Part shown: positions 25,688 to 33,682 of the stretch, piece by piece
Layout of the letters: every line of letters begins with the position of its first letter
Numbering within the stretch: position 1 is the first letter of the stretch
DNA from: Lachnospiraceae bacterium
Lineage (GTDB): Bacteria; Bacillota; Clostridia; Lachnospirales; Lachnospiraceae
Assembly (NCBI GenBank): GCA_017540605.1
Contig: JAFYAS010000064.1
Coordinates: forward strand, 28,434 to 92,433
DNA length: 64,000 bases
Reading direction: 5' to 3'
Program-made: the position numbers and the translations under genes
Notes under the pieces: generated by a model
What the model was told of the DNA's origin: nothing
The model's input: only the letters and a program-made list of their open reading frames with translations
Databases searched by the model: none

Positions 25688-27592
25688 TCACATTTTTGCA
25701 ACGGGATCAGCTTGTTTTTTCCCTTTACTCATTTCAGCATTTTTCTTTTCAAGGATAGCCCTTTCAGCTCTCCTTTCTCCGTAATCATTTATTCTGACAT
25801 ATTTAGGATCATTTTCCTTCACTCCACGCTTTTTATTGATTCTATCAACAGAAAGCATGACTTGCTCCTTTGTCCTGGGAGAATATTGAGACAAAATGCT
25901 AAGTGCATCAAGACTGTTATTGAATCTCATACGTCCTTCTTCGCTACTTCTGACCTTTTCCTTACCCTCCATGTATTTTTCACAGTTAGCAAGCAAATTG
26001 GCATTTTGCCTTATAAGTTCTTCACTGGCTTTTTTCATTCCATCAGGACTATTTAGATCATATTTGTCCTTCAATCCTGCAATATTGGCTACCGCCAATC
26101 TAAAATTGTTATATTCAGCACTCCTACTGCCTGTGGGCTTGATATTTGCATAAAGCTTGCTCATCTTATTGATATAGGTTTCAATATTATACGGCTCTAC
26201 CCCATAGGTTCTCTCGATCATTCGCTTTGTGGTAAGCTCGACAGCGGCAGGATCTGCAAGACACGAAACCATACTTAAAGGATCCTTTATTATCTCTTTA
26301 AATTCTGACATCTTTTTTACTTCTTTAGCAAAGCTTCTGATAGATTTAAGATCAAAGGACTTGCCGGACTTCTTTAGGATACTTGCCGAGATTGCTTTTG
26401 CAAGCACATCAGGAGCCATTTTTATATCCTTGTGGGTTTCATTATATCCTGAATGACGAAGAATATACTGATCGTATGAAACCTCTTTAGAGGGCTCATG
26501 CTTTTTCTTCAGGTCACATATCATTCCGCGGGATCTGGCTATGGACAAGACATCAAGCATATTTCGTCCTTCGCTACCGATCTTTACCCATTCCGAAATT
26601 TTTTTGGTTTTTACCTCTGAAACCTTTGAATCCTGAATCTCATAGTATTTTTCGGATGTACTTTTATTCTCCTTGGCATGCTTTTTTATAGCATCATTTA
26701 TAGTATTGCTCGAATATTGTCTTGTAAACTCAAAAAAACATACACCTTTTAGGTTCTCCATATCAACAGTAATAGCATCAAAGGCCTTCTTATCATATTT
26801 TTCCGGATTCTCTACAGCCTTATTGTATTCTTCATCACTAATGATCTTATTTTTATTATCCTCCTCCAGCTTATCTCGCATTTTGGATATTTTTATTCTT
26901 CTCGTGAAAAAAGAAGCTATCGTTTCATCCTTTTGAGCCTTCATATTTGCTAAATACCCTGGAATCTCCTCTTTCTTGAAGCCACAGGCTTTAGCGAAAT
27001 CATCCATAGAGTTTTCAAGAGTAATACCCTTTGCCTCTGTAATATTTCTTGTAGCAGCAAAAGAATTAAACCAATCGGAAAAGTTTCCCTTGGCCTCTAA
27101 ACACGCGTCAAACCTAAAATTCGAAGCAGTCGAAGACATAAGATATCTCACTTTTTCATTATGATGAGGATCTTTGGCATCTATCAAAGTGTTGATCCAT
27201 TTCTTTTCTTTTTCATAGGCCAGAGCAGTTTCCACCATTTCTTTAGAAATGCAATCAAACATCAGATCTGATGCCGGTTTATTGATCTTTCCAACCACTC
27301 CTTCAAACCATTGATCTATTTCAGTAAGATAATCCTTTTCGTCTTGAGAAAGCTTTTGTCCCAGATCAGGTCTTGCATAGGACAAATGCTGAAGGTCAAA
27401 ATACAGATCATATCTCTCTGGACCGGATGAATTCTCGAATTTGTGGATCAGGCTCTCAAAGAAAGCCGCATTCTCCTTCTTATACGGCTCTTCATCTCCA
27501 ATATTCCTATATACATCAGCAGCTTTATCAAGGACATCCATTGACATATTTATAGGCTCGTCTGCATTTACTAATTCATCTACTTCTTTCAT
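25688..27592 (-). CDS. Large hypothetical helical protein (634 aa)
   Basis: Not recognised. A 634-aa, strongly charged, largely alpha-helical protein without signal peptide or membrane spans. It has long helical segments (ERYDLYFDLQHLSYARPDLG, KKISEWVKIGSEGRNMLD) and a basic tail ending KGKKQADPVAKM. The style of a long helical Lys-rich region resembles the C-terminal part of the ADP-ribosylglycohydrolase protein at 45792, but I see no clear alignable homology. AAGGAG precedes the ATG at 27592. It might be a scaffold or a secretion-system substrate; that is speculation. Confidence 0.6.
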   Translation of the reverse strand: MKEVDELVNADEPINMSMDVLDKAADVYRNIGDEEPYKKENAAFFESLIHKFENSSGPERYDLYFDLQHLSYARPDLGQKLSQDEKDYLTEIDQWFEGVVGKINKPASDLMFDCISKEMVETALAYEKEKKWINTLIDAKDPHHNEKVRYLMSSTASNFRFDACLEAKGNFSDWFNSFAATRNITEAKGITLENSMDDFAKACGFKKEEIPGYLANMKAQKDETIASFFTRRIKISKMRDKLEEDNKNKIISDEEYNKAVENPEKYDKKAFDAITVDMENLKGVCFFEFTRQYSSNTINDAIKKHAKENKSTSEKYYEIQDSKVSEVKTKKISEWVKIGSEGRNMLDVLSIARSRGMICDLKKKHEPSKEVSYDQYILRHSGYNETHKDIKMAPDVLAKAISASILKKSGKSFDLKSIRSFAKEVKKMSEFKEIIKDPLSMVSCLADPAAVELTTKRMIERTYGVEPYNIETYINKMSKLYANIKPTGSRSAEYNNFRLAVANIAGLKDKYDLNSPDGMKKASEELIRQNANLLANCEKYMEGKEKVRSSEEGRMRFNNSLDALSILSQYSPRTKEQVMLSVDRINKKRGVKENDPKYVRINDYGERRAERAILEKKNAEMSKGKKQADPVAKM

Positions 27593-27644
27593 AACGATTG
27601 CTCCTTAATCACAATACAATTAACAAGACAGTTTTATGCTCATA

Positions 27645-27845
27645 TTATATTACGAGTCTCGCAACAAAAGCCTGGTTTCCCGTGTTGATGACTACTTCCT
27701 TCCTGTCTTTTATCTTCTTGAATTGATTTTTCTCCTTGTCCATTCCAAGAATATTCTTCTTGGTTTTTGTACTCATGATATTGACAGATCCATTTACAGA
27801 ATAGCTTAGATGAAACATTTTTTTCTTATCGTTCCCATAAATCAC
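27645..27845 (-). CDS. Small hypothetical protein, GTG start
   Basis: A possible 66-aa basic protein (KTKKNILGMDKEKNQFKKIK, ending ARLVI). The frame opens with GTG at 27845; an internal ATG at 27818 would give 57 aa. Neither has a strong SD site. It lies between the 634-aa gene and a decayed coding fragment, so it may itself be a remnant. Confidence 0.3.
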   Translation of the reverse strand: MIYGNDKKKMFHLSYSVNGSVNIMSTKTKKNILGMDKEKNQFKKIKDRKEVVINTGNQAFVARLVI

Positions 27846-27866
27846 CTAAAATACTCGCTTCCCTTT

Positions 27867-28013
27867 TCATACCTCTGGCATAAGCTCTTCATCCATGATT
27901 GTAAGTATCTTTTCCAAGGTCTTTATCTCCTCAGGTGTAAAGCGCTTCTCAATGCGTTCCATAACCTCTCTTATGTATTGCTCACTGATATTGTAATAAT
28001 TCAGATACTTAGA
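27867..28013 (-). pseudogene. C-terminal remnant of a regulator-like gene after cysK
   Basis: Directly after the cysK stop, another frame is open for 48 codons and reads as convincing protein (YYNISEQYIREVMERIEKR, FTPEEIKTLEKILTIMDEEL) ending in TGA at 27867-27869. It has no start codon at its upstream end and overlaps the last bases of cysK. The helical pattern resembles the dimerisation end of MarR-type regulators. Best read as a truncated gene fragment. Confidence 0.45.
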
Positions 28014-28911
28014 TCAATGCAGTGCTAAAATATCTTTCCGCTCGATCCGCCAATACTGTGGCGATCACCTTATCTTTTCCGTACTTTTCTGCCATCTTTT
28101 TAGCCGCCCATACATTTGCTCCTGAAGAGGTACCAACCAAAAGTCCCTGAACACGGGCAAGTTCTCTGGCAGTATTGATCGCGTCATCATCAGTTACCTC
28201 AACTATGTCTGTGATGATGGAAGTATCAAGTATGTCAGGGATGAACCCGTCTCCGATTCCCTGTATCTGATGAAGTCCCGGTTCATCTCCAAGAAGGGCC
28301 GATACATTCTTTGGTTCTACCGCAACGATCTTGCACTCAGGATTCTTTTCAAGAAGATACTTTGCCACACCCTGAAGGGTTCCTCCGCTACCGATTCCGG
28401 ATACATAAATATCTATCTTTTTCCCCAACTGCTCGGTAAGTTCAACCGCTGTGGTCTTGTAGTGCATCTCGGGATTGGCGGGATTTTGAAACTGTTGAGG
28501 AACAAAATATTCATCTGATGAAGAAGCTATCTCCATCGCTTTATCCACAGAACCACCAATACTAAGCTTCGGATCAGTTAATACAAGCTCTGCTCCGAGA
28601 GCCTTGATTATCTTCTTTCTCTCCTCGCTCATATTTTCAGGCATGACGATGATCACACGATAACCCTTCCTGACACCGCATAAAGCAAGACCTATGCCTG
28701 TATTTCCTGAAGTAGGCTCGATGATCGTCATTCCGGGCTTTAATCGTCCATCCTTCTCTGCCTCTTCGATCATATTGAGCGCGATCCTGTCCTTTATGCT
28801 ACCTCCGGGATTCAAAAATTCTGCCTTTGCATAAAGCTTTAACCCGGTAGTCTGCTCTAAGCTCATAAGTGGGGTATTTCCTATTAAGTCTAAAATATTT
28901 TTGTAATACAT
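28009..28911 (-). CDS. cysK: Cysteine synthase A (O-acetylserine sulfhydrylase)
   Basis: PLP enzyme making L-cysteine from O-acetylserine and sulfide. The 300-aa protein carries the PLP lysine in NPGGSIKDR (Lys40), the substrate loop TSGNTG (about 67-72), the phosphate-binding SGIGSGGTLQG (about 170-180) and the C-terminal GTSSGA serine motif. AAGGAG lies 6 nt before the ATG. The stop codon is followed at once by an unrelated coding remnant, so the 3' flank has been rearranged, although the protein end looks complete. Confidence 0.94.
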   Translation of the reverse strand: MYYKNILDLIGNTPLMSLEQTTGLKLYAKAEFLNPGGSIKDRIALNMIEEAEKDGRLKPGMTIIEPTSGNTGIGLALCGVRKGYRVIIVMPENMSEERKKIIKALGAELVLTDPKLSIGGSVDKAMEIASSSDEYFVPQQFQNPANPEMHYKTTAVELTEQLGKKIDIYVSGIGSGGTLQGVAKYLLEKNPECKIVAVEPKNVSALLGDEPGLHQIQGIGDGFIPDILDTSIITDIVEVTDDDAINTARELARVQGLLVGTSSGANVWAAKKMAEKYGKDKVIATVLADRAERYFSTALI

Positions 28912-28956
28912 TTCTCTCTCCTTGAAAAAAATTAATGTGCAATAAGCGATATATAT

Positions 28957-29811
28957 TTACCTTTTTATGATCTGTATCAACATATTGTACTGTATATTCA
29001 TATATGGATTGAAGTTCCATAATATATTTTTTTCTATGGGCTTATAATTCTCCCTGATAAATCCAATGCTCTGGTATGCACCTTCTACATAACCTTCCTC
29101 AGGATATTCATTTCCGAAGATTGCTGATTTTCGCGCCCCACGGACTATTGCCTGATCGATGATCGGTATCACATGATCGTTCATCCTTTTTAGCCTTTGC
29201 TCCGCCCGCTCACCGATCACAATAGCCTCCGGAAACAGAGCATCGGCAACACTATGTGTGATAGAGCGTATAAAAAATGAGATCAATGAAAAAAGCTGAC
29301 TGCATACTCCGTTGCACAGGATCACATCGTACATACTATCAGGAAATAAACTTTCAAGTATATTCTCTGATCCAAGACATATCTGCTCAAGCTTATCCAA
29401 ACCGTCATTTAAACACTCATTAAAGGCTTCTGCCGAAAGACTTGCCCCTTTCATTTGCACATATGCTAACACATCTTCGCAAAAACGAGATATATCAGAT
29501 TCCATTATACCGGTAATAGATACTTCTCTTGTCTGAATATGTCTGATCACATGCTCAGGTAGTCTTTCTATACCTGCTCTCATCGCCTCGCCATTTACAT
29601 CCAGCAGTGTTATTTTTTGAAAAATAAGTGACTCAATATCGATGTCGTTTAAGCTCCCGGCTCCCACAACAAGGAGACTGTCTCCTGCATAAGAATTCAC
29701 CAGATCAGTAAGTTTTTTTCGATAATCTCTCCAATCATCCCATGCATTTTCCATTATGAATTTTTCTTTTAGCTGCTCATATATTCCGGGCATATCCTTA
29801 TCATCCGTCAA
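28957..29811 (-). CDS. Hypothetical protein with Rossmann-like methyltransferase fold
   Basis: A 284-aa protein with a SAM-methyltransferase-like first strand and loop (LLVVGAGSLNDIDIESL then ITLLDVN, about 46-72) and a later motif-IV-like VILCNGVCSQLF. Substrate unknown. The start is uncertain: the first codon of the open frame at 29811 is TTG without an SD site, and 8 bases upstream begins the inserted element at 29820-29978. The original leader and perhaps the first codons may have been displaced. Internal ATGs at 29793 and 29754 also lack good SD sites. Confidence 0.55.
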   Translation of the reverse strand: MTDDKDMPGIYEQLKEKFIMENAWDDWRDYRKKLTDLVNSYAGDSLLVVGAGSLNDIDIESLIFQKITLLDVNGEAMRAGIERLPEHVIRHIQTREVSITGIMESDISRFCEDVLAYVQMKGASLSAEAFNECLNDGLDKLEQICLGSENILESLFPDSMYDVILCNGVCSQLFSLISFFIRSITHSVADALFPEAIVIGERAEQRLKRMNDHVIPIIDQAIVRGARKSAIFGNEYPEEGYVEGAYQSIGFIRENYKPIEKNILWNFNPYMNIQYNMLIQIIKR

Positions 29812-29819
29812 ACGATTTA

Positions 29820-29978
29820 GTGCATCGGTCGCAAAATAACTGGACTAATGCGCAGAATGCTTGCCCGAGAGTGCATACCTAAAAACGTAGGCGTAGCGGG
29901 CTACGCTGAGGCTTTTAGGTGTGTGCTATCGGGATTATCAGGCAAGCATTCGATCCAGTTATTTAAGAATCGAGGCAC
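29820..29978. mobile_element. MITE, TA-duplicating family, copy 1 (159 bp)
   Basis: Begins GTGCATCGGTCGCAAAATAA and ends with the inverted form TTATTTAAGAATCGAGGCAC; TA flanks both sides (29818-29819 and 29979-29980). A TA duplication is the hallmark of IS630/Tc1-mariner transposition, so a non-autonomous relative of that family is inferred. No coding capacity. Copies 2 and 3 are at 39002 and 63851, all in the same orientation. The right end supplies the C of the deaminase stop codon. Confidence 0.85.
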
Positions 29979-30421
29979 TAGTATAGTTGCTTATTCGGAG
30001 TGCTCACATATTCCTCGAACAACTTAATGCACTCTTTTCGATCAAGCTCTTCTGATATTTCCTTTGGATCCTCATAAAACTCCTGATCCCTAAAACCGAT
30101 CCTATCAGTATCTGAAATATTACAACCATAATATACCTTGTCAATATTTGCCCACATTATCGCTCCCTGACACATAGGGCATGGTTCAGCCGTGGTATAT
30201 AGCTCACAGCCCTTAAGATCGTGAGTTTCAAGATTCTTACAGGCATCACGTATCGCCATAATCTCACCGTGGCAGGTAGGATCCTTTTTTATTATAACTT
30301 CATTATGCCCCTGTCCAACAACCTTACCGGCTTTTACGATCACACACCCGAAGGGGCCTCCATGGCCTGATCTTATACCGATTACGGCTTCTTTAACAGC
30401 CATTTCCATATATTTATTCAT
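29978..30421 (-). CDS. Nucleoside/guanine deaminase family protein, copy 1
   Basis: A zinc deaminase of the cytidine/deoxycytidylate/guanine deaminase fold, 147 aa. Zinc and catalytic residues are in TCHGEIMAIR (His and Glu) and AEPCPMCQGAI (two Cys); GHGGPFGCVIVK and GFRDQEFY fit the guanine deaminase branch. The start at 30421 is chosen because AAAGGAG lies 9 nt upstream and it matches the length of the paralogue at 45321-45764. The TAG stop straddles the junction with the mobile element at 29820, while the paralogue ends in TAA after the same KQLY. Confidence 0.85.
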   Translation of the reverse strand: MNKYMEMAVKEAVIGIRSGHGGPFGCVIVKAGKVVGQGHNEVIIKKDPTCHGEIMAIRDACKNLETHDLKGCELYTTAEPCPMCQGAIMWANIDKVYYGCNISDTDRIGFRDQEFYEDPKEISEELDRKECIKLFEEYVSTPNKQLY

Positions 30422-30486
30422 GCCATATAACTCCTTTCGGTTAGCTTGATCATTGCGCCTCATTCATAACAACATATGATCAATCA

Positions 30487-31395
30487 TCAAAGTCTGCAAC
30501 TTTTCTGTTTTTCCAAACGCTCTTTAATTAATGCCACAAAGCCATCGGGTTCCAATACCTTGATCATGGGCCCATAGGATAAAATGCGGATCACCATCTC
30601 GGTTTCATCTTCGGCGCTATAATGAAGCGTTACCCGATAGGTGGTCTCATCAAGCTTTTCCGCTTCCTTTTCAAAATGAGCAAAATGCAATAGAACTCTC
30701 TCCAGAGCTCTTCGATGATCGTAAACTTCAAACACCACTGTTCTCTTAGCCAGAGTATGATAAGGCTCCTCTTCATCATAAAGTCCAATGAAGCGTTCAC
30801 AGCTTGTGATCCTTCCAAGATTATAAGTCCCGCCAAATGAATGGTTATCCGCAAGAACCCTGAACTTGTCATCCTTTTCGGAATACTCAATACAACGGGG
30901 AACAAAGACCTTTTTATAAAGCCTTCCCTGCCTGTTCTTCATTTTGATCTTTATAGGATAGGAATTCTTTATGGCATCAAGGATCAATCGGAAGCGTTCC
31001 CTGTAGCCCTCATCTTCGTAGTCATCTCCGTCCGAATACTTGTCATACAGGATATAATCATCTGCTGTAAACAGAGGTGGCACCTCCGGATACTCTATGA
31101 TCTCGTCCGTAAACAACTGTATCCTTGGATCTTTGGATATAGCATTGAGCCACATTTTCTCCATATCCGTAAGGGGCATCTCGGGCAAATGCTTGATGAT
31201 GGTAGAACCATCAGGGCGAAACAGCTGCCACCGCTCTTCGTCTATGGCCGGCTCGATATTTAGAACGCTCTCTCCAAATGCATATCGATCTATGATAGAT
31301 CTAAGCTCATCCTTCTTAATGGGGTGATCAATGGCCAATCTGATGACAGCCGCAACCGTATTGTAGTATGCGCTGTAAAGCTCACTGAATATCAT
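30487..31395 (-). CDS. WYL-domain protein, second of a pair
   Basis: A 302-aa protein with a WYL-type domain in its middle (about 135-235: IKIKMKNRQGRLYKKVFVPR, RVLADNHSFGGTYNLGRI) and a C-terminal WCX-like segment (EMVIRILSYGPMIKVLEPDG). WYL proteins are transcription regulators that sense ligands, often nucleic acids. No clear N-terminal helix-turn-helix is seen, so it may work with its partner. Its ATGA start overlaps the stop of the upstream WYL gene, indicating translational coupling. Confidence 0.75.
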   Translation of the reverse strand: MIFSELYSAYYNTVAAVIRLAIDHPIKKDELRSIIDRYAFGESVLNIEPAIDEERWQLFRPDGSTIIKHLPEMPLTDMEKMWLNAISKDPRIQLFTDEIIEYPEVPPLFTADDYILYDKYSDGDDYEDEGYRERFRLILDAIKNSYPIKIKMKNRQGRLYKKVFVPRCIEYSEKDDKFRVLADNHSFGGTYNLGRITSCERFIGLYDEEEPYHTLAKRTVVFEVYDHRRALERVLLHFAHFEKEAEKLDETTYRVTLHYSAEDETEMVIRILSYGPMIKVLEPDGFVALIKERLEKQKSCRL

Positions 31396-32636
31396 GAACC
31401 CTCACCACCTTCCATATCGTAAAGGCGATACATAGCTTCGATATCCTTCTTGAAAGTTTCCTCTATTCTTCTATCGGAAAAATGAATATCCGTGATCCTG
31501 CATATAAATGTCCTGATCCAGGGAACCAGCTCAGTGGAATCAAACACATCGGCGCTAAACCGACAGGTATTCTTATCGATTTCTTCAACCGTCCCGCATC
31601 TTTTTTCCCGTTCAAGTCTTCTTAGGATATGCTTCTCATTATCCTCATAATGAACAGTGAATTCCACATGCTCCATCCGATCTCCGGACCTACCCTGTGT
31701 GCTGACGCCCCAGATGTTTGGAATCATCTTTTTTAGCACTTCCCGCTTATCATCATATTCGGGATATACCTCTTCAATCTTCACCTTGTCGATACTGTCT
31801 ATCCTAATGGGTTTGATCCTGTTTCTTTTAGGAATATAGGCCATGAGATGCTCACGTCCACTCTGGACGCTGATCATGATCTGCAAAGGGATCACATGGT
31901 CCTCCATCAGAGTATCCTCTAGACGATTTTTCGTCTCCAAAGTAACACTGCATTTATCATGCATAGCCATAAAAAGCGAACATAATATATCACTGTCTAG
32001 TGCAGAGGTAATATAGTGATGCTTAAAAGCAAAGAGTTCATTTGGGCTTTTCTTTTTGTCCAACAAGAAAGATCCGATCACCCCACAAGGCGCCACCTCA
32101 GAAAAGACATCGAGAACATCCTCGTCATAGAAGGGAAGGCTCTCGGCCCTCTTGTACCTTAGTTCTTTGCCCACCTTCTCTGTTTCGATGATCCCCTCTA
32201 AGGCGTATTCCTTGAGTTTCTTTCGAATGGTTGAAGGATCAAAGGTCTTGGGTTCAGAAAAACCGGAAAGATAGATATCGATCTCATCCGCGATCTCATT
32301 GAGAGAAAGCGGCTCATCATTGTCAGCAAAAATATCCATCAGGATAAAATGCAGAGTGATATCTCCGTCAGTAAAGCTTTTCGCTTTCCAAGCTTTATAT
32401 AGGGGATTGTGATGCGACAGACGACTATCGATGGAAATAAAGACATTCTTACCTTCCGGCGTCTGCCTAAACTGCATATGCTCTCCAAGAAGACTCTCAA
32501 GTCTTCTTCGCTCATCATCATAAGAACGGCTGCTCTTCCTTGTGTATTCATCACGGCTCTTAAAGCCATACACATAAAAGTCCCGCATATAGTCTCGTAT
32601 TCGATTGAAATTCTTTATTACTTCACTGTATGCCAT
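31392..32636 (-). CDS. WYL-domain transcriptional regulator, first of a pair
   Basis: A 414-aa protein with an N-terminal winged-helix-like region (about 90-170: LNEIADEIDIYLSGFSEPKT, IRKKLKEYALEGIIETEKVG), then a WYL domain (about 195-300: ELFAFKHHYITSALD, MAYIPKRNRIKPIRIDSI) and a C-terminal extension (about 325-400). Probably a ligand-sensing transcription regulator. It overlaps the second WYL gene by four bases. The SD site is weak (GAAGAAA). Such pairs often sit near defence genes; here the islet at 33-39 kb lies directly upstream. Confidence 0.78.
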   Translation of the reverse strand: MAYSEVIKNFNRIRDYMRDFYVYGFKSRDEYTRKSSRSYDDERRRLESLLGEHMQFRQTPEGKNVFISIDSRLSHHNPLYKAWKAKSFTDGDITLHFILMDIFADNDEPLSLNEIADEIDIYLSGFSEPKTFDPSTIRKKLKEYALEGIIETEKVGKELRYKRAESLPFYDEDVLDVFSEVAPCGVIGSFLLDKKKSPNELFAFKHHYITSALDSDILCSLFMAMHDKCSVTLETKNRLEDTLMEDHVIPLQIMISVQSGREHLMAYIPKRNRIKPIRIDSIDKVKIEEVYPEYDDKREVLKKMIPNIWGVSTQGRSGDRMEHVEFTVHYEDNEKHILRRLEREKRCGTVEEIDKNTCRFSADVFDSTELVPWIRTFICRITDIHFSDRRIEETFKKDIEAMYRLYDMEGGEGS

Positions 32637-32653
32637 GTTTTTTCTTCAAATAA

Positions 32654-32974
32654 CTAATGAAGCATCACAGCTGTACCGGATGCCGTAACCATAAGCATTC
32701 CATTATCGGCTCCGAGCACTTCATAATCTATATCCACACCAACTACAGCATCAGCACCCAATGCCATCGCTCTCTCTTCCATCTCTCTTACAGCCTGCTG
32801 TCTGGCATTGATTAACTCACTCTCGTAGGTATTTGACCGTCCACCGATAAAGTTGGAGATTCCGGCCACAAAATCCTTGATCACATTGACACCTGCGACA
32901 ACCTCTCCAAATACAATACCCTTATACTCTGTAATCGTTTTTCCCTCAATAGAGGGTGTTGTTGTTGAAATCAT
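32654..32974 (-). CDS. YbjQ-family (heavy-metal-binding-like) protein
   Basis: A 106-aa protein with the YbjQ/UPF0145 pattern: [50 protein letters not shown] and a C-terminal VTASGTAV strand. The family forms pentamers; its role is unknown. It lies between the WYL pair and the NUDIX gene. Confidence 0.85.
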   Translation of the reverse strand: MISTTTPSIEGKTITEYKGIVFGEVVAGVNVIKDFVAGISNFIGGRSNTYESELINARQQAVREMEERAMALGADAVVGVDIDYEVLGADNGMLMVTASGTAVMLH

Positions 32975-33069
32975 ATGTTACCTCTCGTTTATTTTTTTTA
33001 ATATCTTATATAGCTTTTTGGAAATTATAACACGCCTTTAATCTAAGGGCAATCACTCGTACTCTACAT

Positions 33070-33669
33070 TTAAAACAGCTGACGAACTTCATCAAGTATC
33101 GTCACATCCGCAGGTAACCAGTCGACTGTATCAAGATTTTCCTTGGTAAGCCACTTAGCAGCCTCATGTTCTTTAAGAACCAAGTCACCTTCAAGAATAC
33201 TGCAAAGGAAACAATCCATGGATAAATGGAATTCCGGATAATCATATTCGATGGTATCAACATACTTCTCGACTTTGATCACCGTATCAAGCTCTTCCTT
33301 TATCTCCCTTACTATAGCTTCTTCCGGAGTCTCTCCCGCTTCAATCTTGCCACCCGGGAACTCCCATCCATCCTTCATTTCTCCGTAGCCTCGCTGGGTT
33401 GCAAAGATCATCCTCCTTCGCTCATTATCCTTCTCTCCATTCATTTCTACCATGATAATGGCTCCCACTACGCGAACTGCCTTTAAGAAGCTTCCATCAT
33501 CCCGGATCCAAATGTATTTGCCCTCTTTTATACCTTGGTCGGCAATCCATCTCTCCGATACCTCCAATCTTTCACCATCCTCAAACACGAGAACAGCATG
33601 AGGTCCGTCAGTATGTTCCTCACAACCATAGTCTGCTTCTGTTATATCTGTGATCTTTTTTAGATTCAT
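33070..33669 (-). CDS. NUDIX (deoxy)nucleoside triphosphate pyrophosphohydrolase with N-terminal extension
   Basis: A 199-aa protein. Residues about 75-199 are a MutT-type Nudix domain with the box WEFPGGKIEAGETPEEAIVR followed by EIKEEL, as in 8-oxo-dGTP/CTP pyrophosphatases. The first 70 residues form a separate small domain (DGPHAVLVFEDGERLEVSERW) not usual in MutT. Start at 33669 because GGGAG lies 6 nt upstream. It follows the PLD-helicase gene by 13 bases, so the two are almost certainly one operon. Confidence 0.83.
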   Translation of the reverse strand: MNLKKITDITEADYGCEEHTDGPHAVLVFEDGERLEVSERWIADQGIKEGKYIWIRDDGSFLKAVRVVGAIIMVEMNGEKDNERRRMIFATQRGYGEMKDGWEFPGGKIEAGETPEEAIVREIKEELDTVIKVEKYVDTIEYDYPEFHLSMDCFLCSILEGDLVLKEHEAAKWLTKENLDTVDWLPADVTILDEVRQLF

Positions 33670-33682
33670 TTTTATCTCCCTA

